Of a DNA stretch of 64,000 nucleotides, positions 1 through 8,502 are shown piece by piece. Position 1 is the stretch's first letter, and each line of letters opens with the position of its first letter. Source of the DNA: Arthrobacter crystallopoietes (lineage in GTDB: Bacteria > Actinomycetota > Actinomycetes > Actinomycetales > Micrococcaceae); assembly GCF_002849715.1 (NCBI RefSeq), contig NZ_CP018863.1, positions 3,162,001 through 3,226,000 on the forward strand, read 5' to 3'. The notes beneath the pieces are model-generated. The model worked only from the letters and a program-made list of their open reading frames with translations. It did not search any database and had not been told where the DNA came from. Position numbers and translations under genes: made by a program.

Positions 1-206
1 TCGCTCTTGAGTGCCTCACAGGTGTAAAGCCCTTCCCGGGAACTCCCGTGGAGACGATGGTCGCCCGCGCACTCAACAAACCCCGCATACCGTACACCCT
101 GGGCCGCAGATGGATAGTACTGCTGCAAGCCATGACGGACCTGCGGCCAGCAGAGAGGCCGACCGCCCGTCAAGCACTCCGAATGCTCCACCGGATCAAC
201 CGCTGA
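1..206 (+). CDS. Ser/Thr protein kinase, C-terminal fragment (5' end outside window)
   Basis: The frame starting at base 3 is open to a TGA at 204-206 and encodes 67 residues of a Hanks-type kinase C-lobe. It reads ALECLTGVKPFPGTPVETMV, matching the kinase helix 'L.ELLTG..PF.G', and later LLQAMTDLRPAERPTA, the subdomain XI 'DP..RPTA' element, with its invariant Arg. The protein ends soon after, so no C-terminal sensor domain follows. The kinase assignment is family knowledge; the substrate is unknown. A perfect hairpin lies 6 bp after the stop. The overlapping frame at 11-250 gives a low-complexity peptide and is not credible. Confidence 0.8.
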   Translation, partial: ALECLTGVKPFPGTPVETMVARALNKPRIPYTLGRRWIVLLQAMTDLRPAERPTARQALRMLHRINR

Positions 207-212
207 CGCTCC

Positions 213-240
213 CTGGACTGCGTCGAACGACGCAGTCCAG
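213..240 (+). terminator. Perfect 13-bp hairpin after the kinase gene
   Basis: CTGGACTGCGTCG (213-225) and CGACGCAGTCCAG (228-240) are exact reverse complements around AA, effectively a 12-bp stem with a GAAC tetraloop. It starts 6 bp past the kinase stop. There is no clear T-run after it, which is common in actinobacterial terminators. The terminator role is inferred from position. Confidence 0.65.
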
Positions 241-335
241 TCTGGTATGAGCTAACCGGACGGCGGAAAATAGGGATCACCAGGCACGCTCCGGGTCCAT
301 GGTGGCAGCAATGCTGAAGAGAAGGGACGAATCCC

Positions 336-635
336 ATGTATTCCCTGCAGATCGAGCATCAGGTACGGGACTTTTCGATGTGGCGGCAGGCATTCGACAG
401 CGACCCGCTCGACCGGGCCGGCTCCGGCGTCCGTTCCTTCCGGATCTACCGGCCGGTGGGCGACGATTACGTCATGATCGAGCTGGACTTCGAGACCCAG
501 GAGGCCGCAGTAATGTTCCTGGCCAGGCTTGAGGAAGAGGTCTGGAGTTCGGGCGGCGCAGCTGCGCCGGCCCTGGTGGGGACTCCCGAAACCAGAATTG
601 TCGAGATTGTAGAGAATACGACCGTGGCTTGGTAA
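336..635 (+). CDS. Small conserved hypothetical protein (ABM/ferredoxin-like fold candidate)
   Basis: A 99-residue soluble protein whose ATG follows an AAGGGACG ribosome-binding site. The N-terminus (YSLQIEHQVRDFSMWRQAFD) resembles the start of antibiotic-biosynthesis-monooxygenase-like or cyclase-like alpha-beta barrels: a beta strand, then 'V.DF..W..AFD'. A YVMIELDFET strand follows near residue 46. No signal peptide or catalytic motif is visible. The fold is inferred; no function is assigned. It converges with the gene at 644, with only 8 bp between the stops. Confidence 0.7.
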   Translation: MYSLQIEHQVRDFSMWRQAFDSDPLDRAGSGVRSFRIYRPVGDDYVMIELDFETQEAAVMFLARLEEEVWSSGGAAAPALVGTPETRIVEIVENTTVAW

Positions 636-643
636 CTTAGTCG

Positions 644-1075
644 CTACTTTTCGATAATGGACTCAAATGGCTGAGGGGAAGTTATTGGATCCGCGTGCCG
701 ATGGATGACCTTCCACTGACCTTCCTCTAGCCGGAATATCGTTGTTACCCGAAGCGAGACGGGCGACAACGTATCGGATTCGCCGACCTTCACCCTCGTC
801 CGTTCGATCTCGACGATGTAGGCAAGATCCGACCCAACGTGTCCGGAAATGCGTTCAGAGCGATTGGGCTCTCCATTCCGCAGATGGGAAGCTGCCCGGT
901 CCATCACCTTCTCGACTTCGCTCCAACCACGAATAGGCGGTCCGAAGGGGTTCGCCAGCGTGACGTCAGGTTGCCTGGACCAGATGAGCTTCTGACGGGA
1001 TGGGTCTCCCGTGATGAGCGCGTTGACGGCCTGATGGTACTGCTCTACGGCGGTATCGAAATCGGATCCAGACAT
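644..1075 (-). CDS. SnoaL/NTF2-like protein
   Basis: 143 residues. The ATG at 1075 is preferred because GGAGGAGC lies just before it; a longer reading to 1240 starts with non-conserved sequence lacking a binding site. The protein has the layout of SnoaL-like NTF2 folds: N-terminal helices (FDTAVEQYHQAVNALITGD), 'VTLANPFGPPIRGWSEVEKV', and a final strand pair ending EEGQWKVIHRHAD. Members include isomerases, hydrolases and binding proteins, so the reaction cannot be deduced. It diverges from the SOD-like gene across about 230 bp. Confidence 0.75.
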   Translation of the reverse strand: MSGSDFDTAVEQYHQAVNALITGDPSRQKLIWSRQPDVTLANPFGPPIRGWSEVEKVMDRAASHLRNGEPNRSERISGHVGSDLAYIVEIERTRVKVGESDTLSPVSLRVTTIFRLEEGQWKVIHRHADPITSPQPFESIIEK

Positions 1076-1307
1076 TGCTCCTCCAGCCTCCGGCTTCAGT
1101 CCGACTTCACCTGAGACAGCTGAAGCGTGGATACATACTGGCACCATATGCGAAGTGTGTCCACCATTCCGGGGGAACCAAGTGGGGGTGGCACTGCCAA
1201 AACGTTGTTCTCTCTGGTGCTTCGGTGCCGGCCGTGCCAACCTGAAAAAACGAAAGTGTCTCTAGCTCAGCTACATCGGACCATTCCACGGCATGGAGGA
1301 TTGCATC

Positions 1308-1964
1308 GTGAAACCTCTGCACACTATCGTTCCGACCGCCCTCGCCACCCTCGTCCTGAGCCTGACCGCTTGCGCCGGCTCTCCGGAAGGCACCGGGGAT
1401 GAACCGGCGCCCGGACCTACTGAAGAAGCGACGGGGAACCCAACGCCTGCGACGGAAAGCCAGGTTCCAGAACCTACAGGCGAGCTGGGTTCCGGCGAGT
1501 TCGCTCCCTACGCTGAGGGTGCCACTGCCGTTACCTATGATGAGCGTGTACCTGAGGGCAGCTCCGCCGAGGTCAAGGTCAATGAGGACGGTGCTGAAAC
1601 CACAGTGACCTTGTCGGTGAAGGGGCTTGAACCCGAATCGGAATTCGGTTCACATGTTCATGTCGCTGCGTGTGGCTCCGATCCCGATGATGCCGGTCCG
1701 CACTATCAGGATCAGCAGGATCCTGCGACACAGGGTCAGGACGTCGTAGCGTCGACGGACCCGGTCTACGCCAACCCGAAGAACGAAATATGGCTGGACT
1801 TCATCACCGATGCCGAAGGTAACGCCGAAGTCGAAAGCACCGTCGGCTGGCAGTTCCGCGAGGGCGAAGGCCGCTCTGTTGTCATCCACGCCACGCATAC
1901 CGGTATGGAGGAAGGCGAAGCGGGTGAAGCAGGAGACCGCCTCGCCTGTATCACTATCCGTTAG
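1308..1964 (+). CDS. Cu/Zn superoxide dismutase family lipoprotein
   Basis: 218 residues, most likely started by GTG at 1308 because GGAGG (around 1295-1299) is well spaced from it; an ATG at 1293 overlaps that site. The signal peptide ends in the lipobox LTAC, so the mature protein should be anchored outside the membrane, followed by a Pro/Glu-rich linker. The SOD fold is seen in SHVHVAACGS (metal His pair and disulphide Cys), DDAGPHYQD (bridging His region), NEIWLDF and VVIHATHTG, with the partner Cys in RLACITIR. Metal ligands look intact, so superoxide dismutation at the cell surface is plausible. Confidence 0.85.
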   Translation: MKPLHTIVPTALATLVLSLTACAGSPEGTGDEPAPGPTEEATGNPTPATESQVPEPTGELGSGEFAPYAEGATAVTYDERVPEGSSAEVKVNEDGAETTVTLSVKGLEPESEFGSHVHVAACGSDPDDAGPHYQDQQDPATQGQDVVASTDPVYANPKNEIWLDFITDAEGNAEVESTVGWQFREGEGRSVVIHATHTGMEEGEAGEAGDRLACITIR

Positions 1965-2123
1965 CCCACAGCACGAACGTATCGGGGATCTCCAAGGGCG
2001 GGAATACCGAGGAACGGGCCAGCGGGCTTCGCCGTCGTCATATACTCAAAGCATGCTGATCAGGTGCCTCAACCGTGTCCTCTACGCCCAGGAGTCCGCC
2101 GTCGTGCAGTGCGGGGGCGAGCT

Positions 2124-3140
2124 GTGAGCGGCGGTCTCGTCGCCCTGCTGGACGACGTCGCAGCCCTGGCCCGTATAGCGGCGGCCTCGGTGGACGATGT
2201 CGCAGCCGGGGCTGCCAGGGCCGGGACCAAGGCCGCCGGCGTGGTGATCGACGACGCGGCGGTCACCCCGCAATACGTATCCGGGGCGGACCCGTCCCGC
2301 GAACTGCCGATGATCAAGCGGATCTTCTGGGGCTCGCTCCGGAACAAGCTGTTGATCATCCTGCCGGCGCTGCTGCTCATCAGCGCCTTCATCCCGTGGG
2401 CCATCCCGTTCATCCTCATGCTGGGCGGCACCTACCTCTGCTACGAGGGTGCCGAGAAGGTCTGGCACAAGGTCCGCGGCCACCATGAGGCCGAACACGC
2501 GCCGGCGGTCGAACAGGGACCGGAAGCGGAGGCCAAGGTCACCAAGGGCGCGATCACCACCGACTTCATCCTGTCCTGCGAGATCATGGTCATCTCGATG
2601 AACGAGGTGGCCGACCAGTCCCTGTGGGTCCGGGCGTTCATCCTGGTTGTCGTGGCGATCGCGATCACCGTGCTTGTGTACGGTGCCGTCGGGCTCATCG
2701 TCAAGATGGACGACATCGGCCTGCACCTGACCACCAGGAACTCCGCGGGTTCGAAACGCTTTGGCGGCATGCTTGTGAAGGGCATGCCGGCAGTGCTGGC
2801 CGCGATCACCTTCGTCGGGACGATCGCCATGCTTTGGGTGGGCGGGCACATCATGCTCCAAGGCGCGTACGACCTCGGCTGGCACGCTCCGTACGACTTG
2901 GTCCACGTCCTCGAGCACCCGTTCGCCGGGATCGCGGTGGTCGGCGGCTTCCTGGCCTGGCTCGTAAACACCCTGTGCTCGGCCGTGCTCGGGCTTGCCT
3001 GGGGCCTCGTCGTCATGGCCATCGTGCACCCGCTGGTGAAGTTGCTGCCGTTCGGCAAGAAGAAGGGCGGGCACGAAGAGGGTGACATCCGCGCCGCTGT
3101 CGCCGGCTACCGGCCGCCGGAACGCGACGCCGGAAAATAA
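2124..3140 (+). CDS. DUF808 family membrane protein
   Basis: 338 residues from a GTG start preceded by GGGGGCGAG. The beginning, VSGGLVALLDDVAALARIAA, is the hallmark of the DUF808 (YedI-like) family, followed by an Ala-rich amphipathic helix. Several membrane segments follow: NKLLIILPALLLISAFIPWA, FILMLGGTYLCYEGAEKVWH, AFILVVVAIAITVLVYGAVG, and three more, with a short basic tail. Length and order match the family, whose function is unknown. The 160 bp upstream hold no other gene. Confidence 0.85.
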   Translation: MSGGLVALLDDVAALARIAAASVDDVAAGAARAGTKAAGVVIDDAAVTPQYVSGADPSRELPMIKRIFWGSLRNKLLIILPALLLISAFIPWAIPFILMLGGTYLCYEGAEKVWHKVRGHHEAEHAPAVEQGPEAEAKVTKGAITTDFILSCEIMVISMNEVADQSLWVRAFILVVVAIAITVLVYGAVGLIVKMDDIGLHLTTRNSAGSKRFGGMLVKGMPAVLAAITFVGTIAMLWVGGHIMLQGAYDLGWHAPYDLVHVLEHPFAGIAVVGGFLAWLVNTLCSAVLGLAWGLVVMAIVHPLVKLLPFGKKKGGHEEGDIRAAVAGYRPPERDAGK

Positions 3141-3162
3141 CACGCGGGAAGAGGGCCCCCGC

Positions 3163-4560
3163 TCAACGTTCCCGCTTCAGCATGAACATGTCGCCCGTGC
3201 TGCTGGTGGAGAAGTGCGCGATTCCGTTGCCCGAGACCTCGCGCGGGATCAGGACGACACCGTCGTCCTCCCGTAGCTGTGGGTCGCCGCCTTTTGCTGG
3301 GTCGTAAACGGCCATGAAATCAATGCCCCGCTCGCTCATGGTGCCGTAGACGAGGCCGTCCGACGCGAGTGTCCATACGCGGAAGGCTGTCTCGTTTTGT
3401 TCGATGGCCAGTTCCGTACCGTCCTCGGAGATGATCGCCATCTCATTCTCGGGGTCGGCCGCGATGAAGGAGCCGTGGTACGACTGATCGAAGGAGCCAC
3501 GCACACAGGCCCCGGTCATTCGTTCGGAGAGTTCCAGCAACTCCCCGGTGCGCACGTCGAGAATCCGGCAGGCTCCCGGCACTCGGAGCGGCGGGTTGGG
3601 ATCGGCGCCGAAGCCGCTGCCCTCGCGGACAGAGAGGAATGGACCGGCGGAGGAGTCAGTCGCCTCGACGAAGTAACCGTCGAGCTCCCAGTCGCCGCCG
3701 GACACCCCGGCCGGAACCACCTCGGACTGCTCCCGCGAGTAGATGTCGGTCCCGTACATACGTCCCATCCATACGGTCTCGGCCGCGAAGGAGTCGTCAA
3801 CTTCCGTGTTCTGCGGCGGGGGAGGAGGCGCGAATTCCCCAGTGGTCGGATCGAAGACCTGCACGTCGTCCCCGGTGATGCTAACCAGGGCGCTGAGCTT
3901 CCGGTCCAAAGCCCCACCGTCGTGGAAGGTGCGCAGCGTCGCCTCTGCGGTCTCCAAATCGAACACGGTAATGACGGATTTGCGCGGCCCTTCGTCCTCG
4001 TCGTCATCGCCGCCTTCTTGGGCTGTGCCGGTTTCGCCTATGGAAGGTGCCGAGACCGGTGGCTCCGAACCTTGCCCGCTGGTCGGGGCCTCGGTACTGC
4101 TCTGCCAATGGATAAGGTACTGGTTTCCGTCAGTGTGGTGGACGAAGAGGACGCCGCTGGAAGGGTCTTCCGGGTCCGGTGTGAACTCCGTGGGGTCTTC
4201 CGTGCGGTCAATGACAATTCCGTCTGAGCCATAGGTGGTGAGGCGGTGGATGCCGCTTTCCTCTTGCGCGTGCACGGCCATCGCAGACGGGAGGCCGTAT
4301 GCGATGGCGAACTGGCCGGGCTCAATCCAACCCGGTCCACCGAACCATTCCCTGGGGACGCTTGGTCGGACCAGCAGCGGCTCCCCGTAGGAGGAGTGCC
4401 GGGCGCCGGGGGTCGCGGGTAGTGGGGCTGTGGCCGTCGCTGCTGGTGAGTCCGCCGGCGGCCGGCTGGCGTCGGTGTCGGAATCGCCGGTGCAAGCGGT
4501 GAGCGCGGCCAGGGGGATCAGACCTACTCCGGCAATTTTGAGCGCAAAGCGGGATTTCAT
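3163..4560 (-). CDS. Secreted lipoprotein of unknown function
   Basis: 465 residues from the ATG at 4560, which has AAGGGACG upstream; longer starts lack one. The signal peptide MKSRFALKIAGVGLIPLAAL ends in a TACT lipobox. A Ser/Pro/Ala linker follows, then alternating beta-strand-rich sequence with short acidic stretches (GGDDDEDEGP) and repeated 'VFDLETAEATL'/'VFDPTTGEF' units, suggesting a beta-propeller-like extracellular domain. I do not recognise a named family. It converges with the DUF808 gene, 22 bp between stops. Confidence 0.7.
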   Translation of the reverse strand: MKSRFALKIAGVGLIPLAALTACTGDSDTDASRPPADSPAATATAPLPATPGARHSSYGEPLLVRPSVPREWFGGPGWIEPGQFAIAYGLPSAMAVHAQEESGIHRLTTYGSDGIVIDRTEDPTEFTPDPEDPSSGVLFVHHTDGNQYLIHWQSSTEAPTSGQGSEPPVSAPSIGETGTAQEGGDDDEDEGPRKSVITVFDLETAEATLRTFHDGGALDRKLSALVSITGDDVQVFDPTTGEFAPPPPPQNTEVDDSFAAETVWMGRMYGTDIYSREQSEVVPAGVSGGDWELDGYFVEATDSSAGPFLSVREGSGFGADPNPPLRVPGACRILDVRTGELLELSERMTGACVRGSFDQSYHGSFIAADPENEMAIISEDGTELAIEQNETAFRVWTLASDGLVYGTMSERGIDFMAVYDPAKGGDPQLREDDGVVLIPREVSGNGIAHFSTSSTGDMFMLKRER

Positions 4561-4769
4561 AGGACGTCCCTTTCCCGAGGGCACCGCACGCGTAGGGCGG
4601 TGCGATGGCACACATGCTCCCAGCGGCGGCGGTCGCGGTCAACGGGACAGGCAGCTGTGGCAGGAAAAGTGGAACCAGTGGTACAGCAGGGGTTGTTGAG
4701 ACGGTGCGAGGAGGTGTTTACCCGTATTCTGCACATGCCCGGGGTTAGGCTTTCCACGGTCTGGACCGC

Positions 4770-6263
4770 CTACTCGACCGCGGGCTCCTGCAGGGCGGCG
4801 AGCACGTGCATGTGCTCACGGTTCGACGGGTAAAGGAGTTCGTAGGTGGCGTACAGCTTTTCGTAGAGCGGGGCGGTCGCCGGATCCGGCTTCACCGTGG
4901 CCACCGTCCTGGCCCAGTCGGTCCCGGCAGGCACAGCCCCGGTGCCGATGGCGGCGAGCAGTGCGTCCCCGTAGCTGGCACCGATGGTCTGTTCCGGGAC
5001 CAGTTGTTCGCGTCCGGTGATGTTGCTGACGATCTCCGTCCACAGTCTGGCCTTGGTGCCGCCGCCGACGGCCGCGACGCGCCGGATCGGTTCGCCAGCG
5101 TTCTCCAGGTACTCCAGAATCTGCCGGATGCCGAAGCCGATCCCTTCGTAGGCGGCACGGAACAGATGGCCGCGAGTGTGGCGCAGGGACAGCCCGGTAA
5201 TCAGGCCGCGGGCATCGGGATCGAAAACAGGCGTGCGTTCGCCGGCAAAGTAGGGCAGCAGCAGTAGTCCGTCGGATCCAGGTTGCACTGCGGCTGCCTC
5301 GGTGACGAGCTGCTCGAAGGGGACGTCGCCGAAAAGCCGCTGCAGCCAGGTGGTCAGGCTTCCCGACGTCGACATGCCCGCGGCCAATGTCAAAGACCCC
5401 GGGTCCACCCCGGCCGTGGTCCAGAGCTTGGGTTCGGCGCGGAACTCCCCGAGGACCTGGACGAAGAACATGGTGGACCCGTACATCAGCATGAGGTCGC
5501 CCGGTTGCCGGACGCCGGCGCTGAACGCCTCGGCCCAGGCATCCACCGTGCCTGCGCAGACCGGCAGGCCTTCCGGAAGCCCTGTCGCCTCGGCTGCCTG
5601 ACGGTGGATGCGGCCGCCTACTTCGGCTGGCCAAACCAGCCGGGGTTTCGGCAGGTGACCGGCGACGGCGTCGTACCGTTCCGGATGCCACCGATTGGCC
5701 CGGAGGTCGTACAGCGGATCGCACTGGCTGGCAGTGTGGTGGTCCAGAACCAGCTCTCCCGTGAGCTTCGCCAGGATGAAGGAGTTCAGGCTGTGCCAGT
5801 TCCGCGCACGGGCGAAGACCTCCGGTTCCCGGTTGCGCAGCCAACGGATCTTCGGTCCCACGGCCTGCGACGACAGGACCTTCCCGGCATCACGAAAGAT
5901 CGCCTCGGCACCGAACTCCTCCGTGAGCTCGCGGATTTCGACGACGGCCCGCGCGTCTATTCCGTACAGGATCGCCGGGCGCAGCGGGGCCAGGTTTCCG
6001 TCCGTGACGACCAGGCTGGGACCCATCGCGCTGACGCACATGCCGGCGACAGCCCCGGCGTCGTTCCTGGAGAGAAGCTCCCGGCACAGCCGGACCACCT
6101 CCGCCCAGGCCCCGCCTTCGGCGTCGAATTCGGCCCACCCGGGCCGCGGGTAGTCGACGTCATGCGTGACCGTTGCGCTGTCCAGAACCCGGCCCACGTC
6201 GTCCGCCAGTACCGCCTTGCTGCTGCCTGTACCGATATCGATGCCCAGAAACATGTCACTCAA
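4770..6263 (-). CDS. FGGY-family carbohydrate kinase (xylulokinase-like)
   Basis: 497 residues. The N-terminal ATPase motif is FLGIDIGTGSSKAVLADDVG; TVDAWAEAFSAGV and LMYGSTMFF form the middle of the FGGY fold, and RVAAVGGGTKARLW with GASYGDALLAAIG matches the C-terminal FGGY signature. FGGY enzymes phosphorylate C3-C7 sugars. Being last in an operon with a xylose/ribose-type transporter and a polyol dehydrogenase points to a ketopentose such as xylulose; this is inference. It starts 10 bp after the permease stop. The operon is probably affected by the upstream insertion. Confidence 0.85.
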   Translation of the reverse strand: MSDMFLGIDIGTGSSKAVLADDVGRVLDSATVTHDVDYPRPGWAEFDAEGGAWAEVVRLCRELLSRNDAGAVAGMCVSAMGPSLVVTDGNLAPLRPAILYGIDARAVVEIRELTEEFGAEAIFRDAGKVLSSQAVGPKIRWLRNREPEVFARARNWHSLNSFILAKLTGELVLDHHTASQCDPLYDLRANRWHPERYDAVAGHLPKPRLVWPAEVGGRIHRQAAEATGLPEGLPVCAGTVDAWAEAFSAGVRQPGDLMLMYGSTMFFVQVLGEFRAEPKLWTTAGVDPGSLTLAAGMSTSGSLTTWLQRLFGDVPFEQLVTEAAAVQPGSDGLLLLPYFAGERTPVFDPDARGLITGLSLRHTRGHLFRAAYEGIGFGIRQILEYLENAGEPIRRVAAVGGGTKARLWTEIVSNITGREQLVPEQTIGASYGDALLAAIGTGAVPAGTDWARTVATVKPDPATAPLYEKLYATYELLYPSNREHMHVLAALQEPAVE

Positions 6264-6273
6264 CGGCTGACCG

Positions 6274-7530
6274 CTAGGCGCGGCCGTGCGAGGTGCGGGA
6301 CTTGCGTGAGACGGCGTCGAGGATCACGGCGAGCAGCAGTACCAAGCCGGTGATCATGTAACGGAAGGAGGATTCAAGGTTGAGCAGGGTGAGGCCACTG
6401 GAGATGGACTGGATCACCAGGATGCCCAGAAGGGCGGAGAACGCGGAGCCGCGGCCGCCGAACAGGCTGGTCCCGCCGATCACCGCGGCGGCGATGGCAT
6501 TCAGGTTCACGTCGCCGGTGCCGCTGCTCTGCGCGGAGGCTGCCAGCCGGCCGGCAGCCAGCATGCCGCCGACGGCCGCGAACGTCGAGCACAGAACGAA
6601 GATGGACACGTAGATGCGGTTGACGCTGATGCCGGCCCGCCGCGCAGCTTCCCGGTTGCCGCCGACGGCATAGACGGAGCGGCCCCACCGGGTCCGGGTG
6701 AAGGCGTAGTGCATCACCAGCACCAGGGCTGCGAAGAAGACGAACATCCAACCGACGCCGCGTGCCTGGTTCAGGTACCACACCGCGAAGAGCAGGATCA
6801 CGGCCAGCAGGACTGTCTGGATCACCACCAGCCGCATCGGCCGCCCGGACAGTCCTGCCTTGACGCGCTGGCGGGAGAGCGTGAGCTGGCTGAGGAAGAA
6901 GCCTGCCACACCGAGGACCGCCAGCACGTAGGACAGCCATCCCGGCACGAACGCCTGCTGGCCGAACCAGACCAGGAAGGAATCGAACGGCAGATTGATG
7001 GTGCCCTCGACGCCGAGCACAAACAGTTGCAGGCCGAGGAAGCCGAGGAGGCCGGCCAGCGTGATCACGAAGGACGGCACCCCGAACCTGGTGTACACCA
7101 GCGAATAGACCAGGCCGATGGCAGCTCCGGCGGCCATCGCCGTGAGGATCGCCAGCCCGATCGGCCAGTCCTGCTTGATGAAGGTGACGCCGACGATCGC
7201 GGCCGATAGGCCGCTGACGGAGCCGACGGACAGATCAATCTCGCCGACCAGCAGGACGCAGACGATGCCCAGCGCGATGACTCCGACGGCGGCGCTCTCC
7301 AACAGGAGGTTGACCAGATTGGCGCTGGAGAGGAAGAAGGGGTTGAGCAGCTGGAAAATGCTCCAGATAACCAGCAGTCCGACGACGATGGGCAGCACGC
7401 CCAAGTCGCCGCCGCGGACCCGGTTGATCCCGACCTTGACGGCGCCCTTGAAGCCCTCGGTCCGGATCAGCCGTTCATCCTGCAGATCGGTGGCCACCGG
7501 GACGACCGGACTGGTTGGATTGGTTGTCAT
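6274..7530 (-). CDS. Sugar ABC transporter permease (XylH/RbsC type)
   Basis: 418 residues with many hydrophobic segments, starting at LPIVVGLLVIWSIFQLLNPF. The sequences LLVGEIDLSVGSVSGLSAAI and FTRTRWGRSVYAVGGNREAARRAGI are diagnostic of the ribose/xylose-type permeases, the latter being the cytoplasmic loop that contacts the ATPase. GGTSLFGGRGSAFSALLGIL is the conserved C-terminal signature. The length suits the larger XylH group. The start overlaps the ATPase stop by 4 bases (ATGA), indicating translational coupling. Confidence 0.9.
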   Translation of the reverse strand: MTTNPTSPVVPVATDLQDERLIRTEGFKGAVKVGINRVRGGDLGVLPIVVGLLVIWSIFQLLNPFFLSSANLVNLLLESAAVGVIALGIVCVLLVGEIDLSVGSVSGLSAAIVGVTFIKQDWPIGLAILTAMAAGAAIGLVYSLVYTRFGVPSFVITLAGLLGFLGLQLFVLGVEGTINLPFDSFLVWFGQQAFVPGWLSYVLAVLGVAGFFLSQLTLSRQRVKAGLSGRPMRLVVIQTVLLAVILLFAVWYLNQARGVGWMFVFFAALVLVMHYAFTRTRWGRSVYAVGGNREAARRAGISVNRIYVSIFVLCSTFAAVGGMLAAGRLAASAQSSGTGDVNLNAIAAAVIGGTSLFGGRGSAFSALLGILVIQSISSGLTLLNLESSFRYMITGLVLLLAVILDAVSRKSRTSHGRA

Positions 7531-8474
7531 GGTGCGGCTCCTTCTTCCGGTGCTGGTCCGGACCCTGGTTGCCCGGGGCTTCCGGGGGCTTGGCCGGGCG
7601 GCAGCGAACCTCCACCTGGTCCGTCCAGCCGGTCGGCCCCGCCCACCGTTCCTGCCGTCCCCGCCGCGTTGGCGGCGGCTGCGGCGCCGGTTTGGGCGGC
7701 GCGCTGGGTCACGACGTTGTCGGTGGCGCCGGTGATGGCGGCGATCAGTTCATCGGTAGACACTTCCTTCATACGGAACGTGCCGTTGTTCTTCCCCAGG
7801 CGCAGCACGGCGACGCGGTCGGCGACCGCTTTAACGTCCTGCATATTGTGGCTGATCATGATTACCGCGAGGCCGTTCTCGCGCAGCCGCTCGACCAGAT
7901 TCAGGACTTCGGCTGTCTGCGCCACGCCGAGAGCAGCCGTCGGCTCATCGAGGATGATGAGCTTGGGGCTGCCGAGCAGCGACCGGGCGATGGCGACGGT
8001 CTGCCGCTGGCCGCCGGACAGGGAAGCAACGGCGATGCGGACCGAGGGGATCTTGGCCGAGAGCTGGCGCAGCAGTTTCCAGGACTGGACCTCCATCTCC
8101 ACTTCGTTCAGCCGCCATGGCCCCAGCTCCCGGCCAAGGAAGAGGTTGTCGACGACGCTGAGGTTGTCACAGAGGGCGAGGTCCTGGAACACAGTGGCAA
8201 TGCCCAACTGGATGGAATCCACCGGCGTGTGGATGGTGACATCCTTGCCGTCGAAGTTCACGGTTCCGGTGTCCTGAGGATGCACGCCCGCGAGAATCTT
8301 GACCAGAGTCGACTTCCCGGCGCCGTTGTCCCCGACAAGGGCGACGACTTCGCCGGCATGGACATCCAGGTCGATGTCGGTGAGGGCGGCCACGGCACCG
8401 AAGTGCTTGCTGACCCCCCGCATGGACAGCACCGGAGCGGTTGCCTCCGGGCGTTCCGCTGAGACAGTGGACAC
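7527..8474 (-). CDS. Sugar ABC transporter ATP-binding protein (single-domain, FrcA-like)
   Basis: 315 residues from GTG at 8474, which has AGGGGAAG upstream; a TTG at 8510 would overlap the previous gene. Walker A is GDNGAGKST, the Q-loop VFQDLAL, the signature LSGGQRQ and Walker B LIILDEPTAALG. Unlike double-domain XylG/RbsA it has one nucleotide-binding domain, so two copies must assemble. The last 60 or so residues form an unusual low-complexity Gly/Pro/Ala tail (for example GGGSLPPGQAPGSPGQPGSG) beyond the normal end of the domain, presumably disordered. Confidence 0.88.
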   Translation of the reverse strand: MSTVSAERPEATAPVLSMRGVSKHFGAVAALTDIDLDVHAGEVVALVGDNGAGKSTLVKILAGVHPQDTGTVNFDGKDVTIHTPVDSIQLGIATVFQDLALCDNLSVVDNLFLGRELGPWRLNEVEMEVQSWKLLRQLSAKIPSVRIAVASLSGGQRQTVAIARSLLGSPKLIILDEPTAALGVAQTAEVLNLVERLRENGLAVIMISHNMQDVKAVADRVAVLRLGKNNGTFRMKEVSTDELIAAITGATDNVVTQRAAQTGAAAAANAAGTAGTVGGADRLDGPGGGSLPPGQAPGSPGQPGSGPAPEEGAAP

Positions 8475-8502
8475 GACGGCTTCCCCTTTCCCTGTGACGT
8501 CC

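Noticed and set aside
11..250. A 79-codon frame at the left edge
   Set aside because: The overlapping frame beginning at base 3 matches a kinase C-terminus, so this one is a shadow.
2069..3143. Several long frames opposite the DUF808 gene
   Set aside because: The plus-strand frame has the family signature and membrane helices; the antisense frames are compositional shadows.
3397..4227. A 276-codon plus-strand frame inside the lipoprotein gene
   Set aside because: The minus-strand frame has a signal peptide, lipobox and binding site; the plus frame has none and is an artefact of GC bias.
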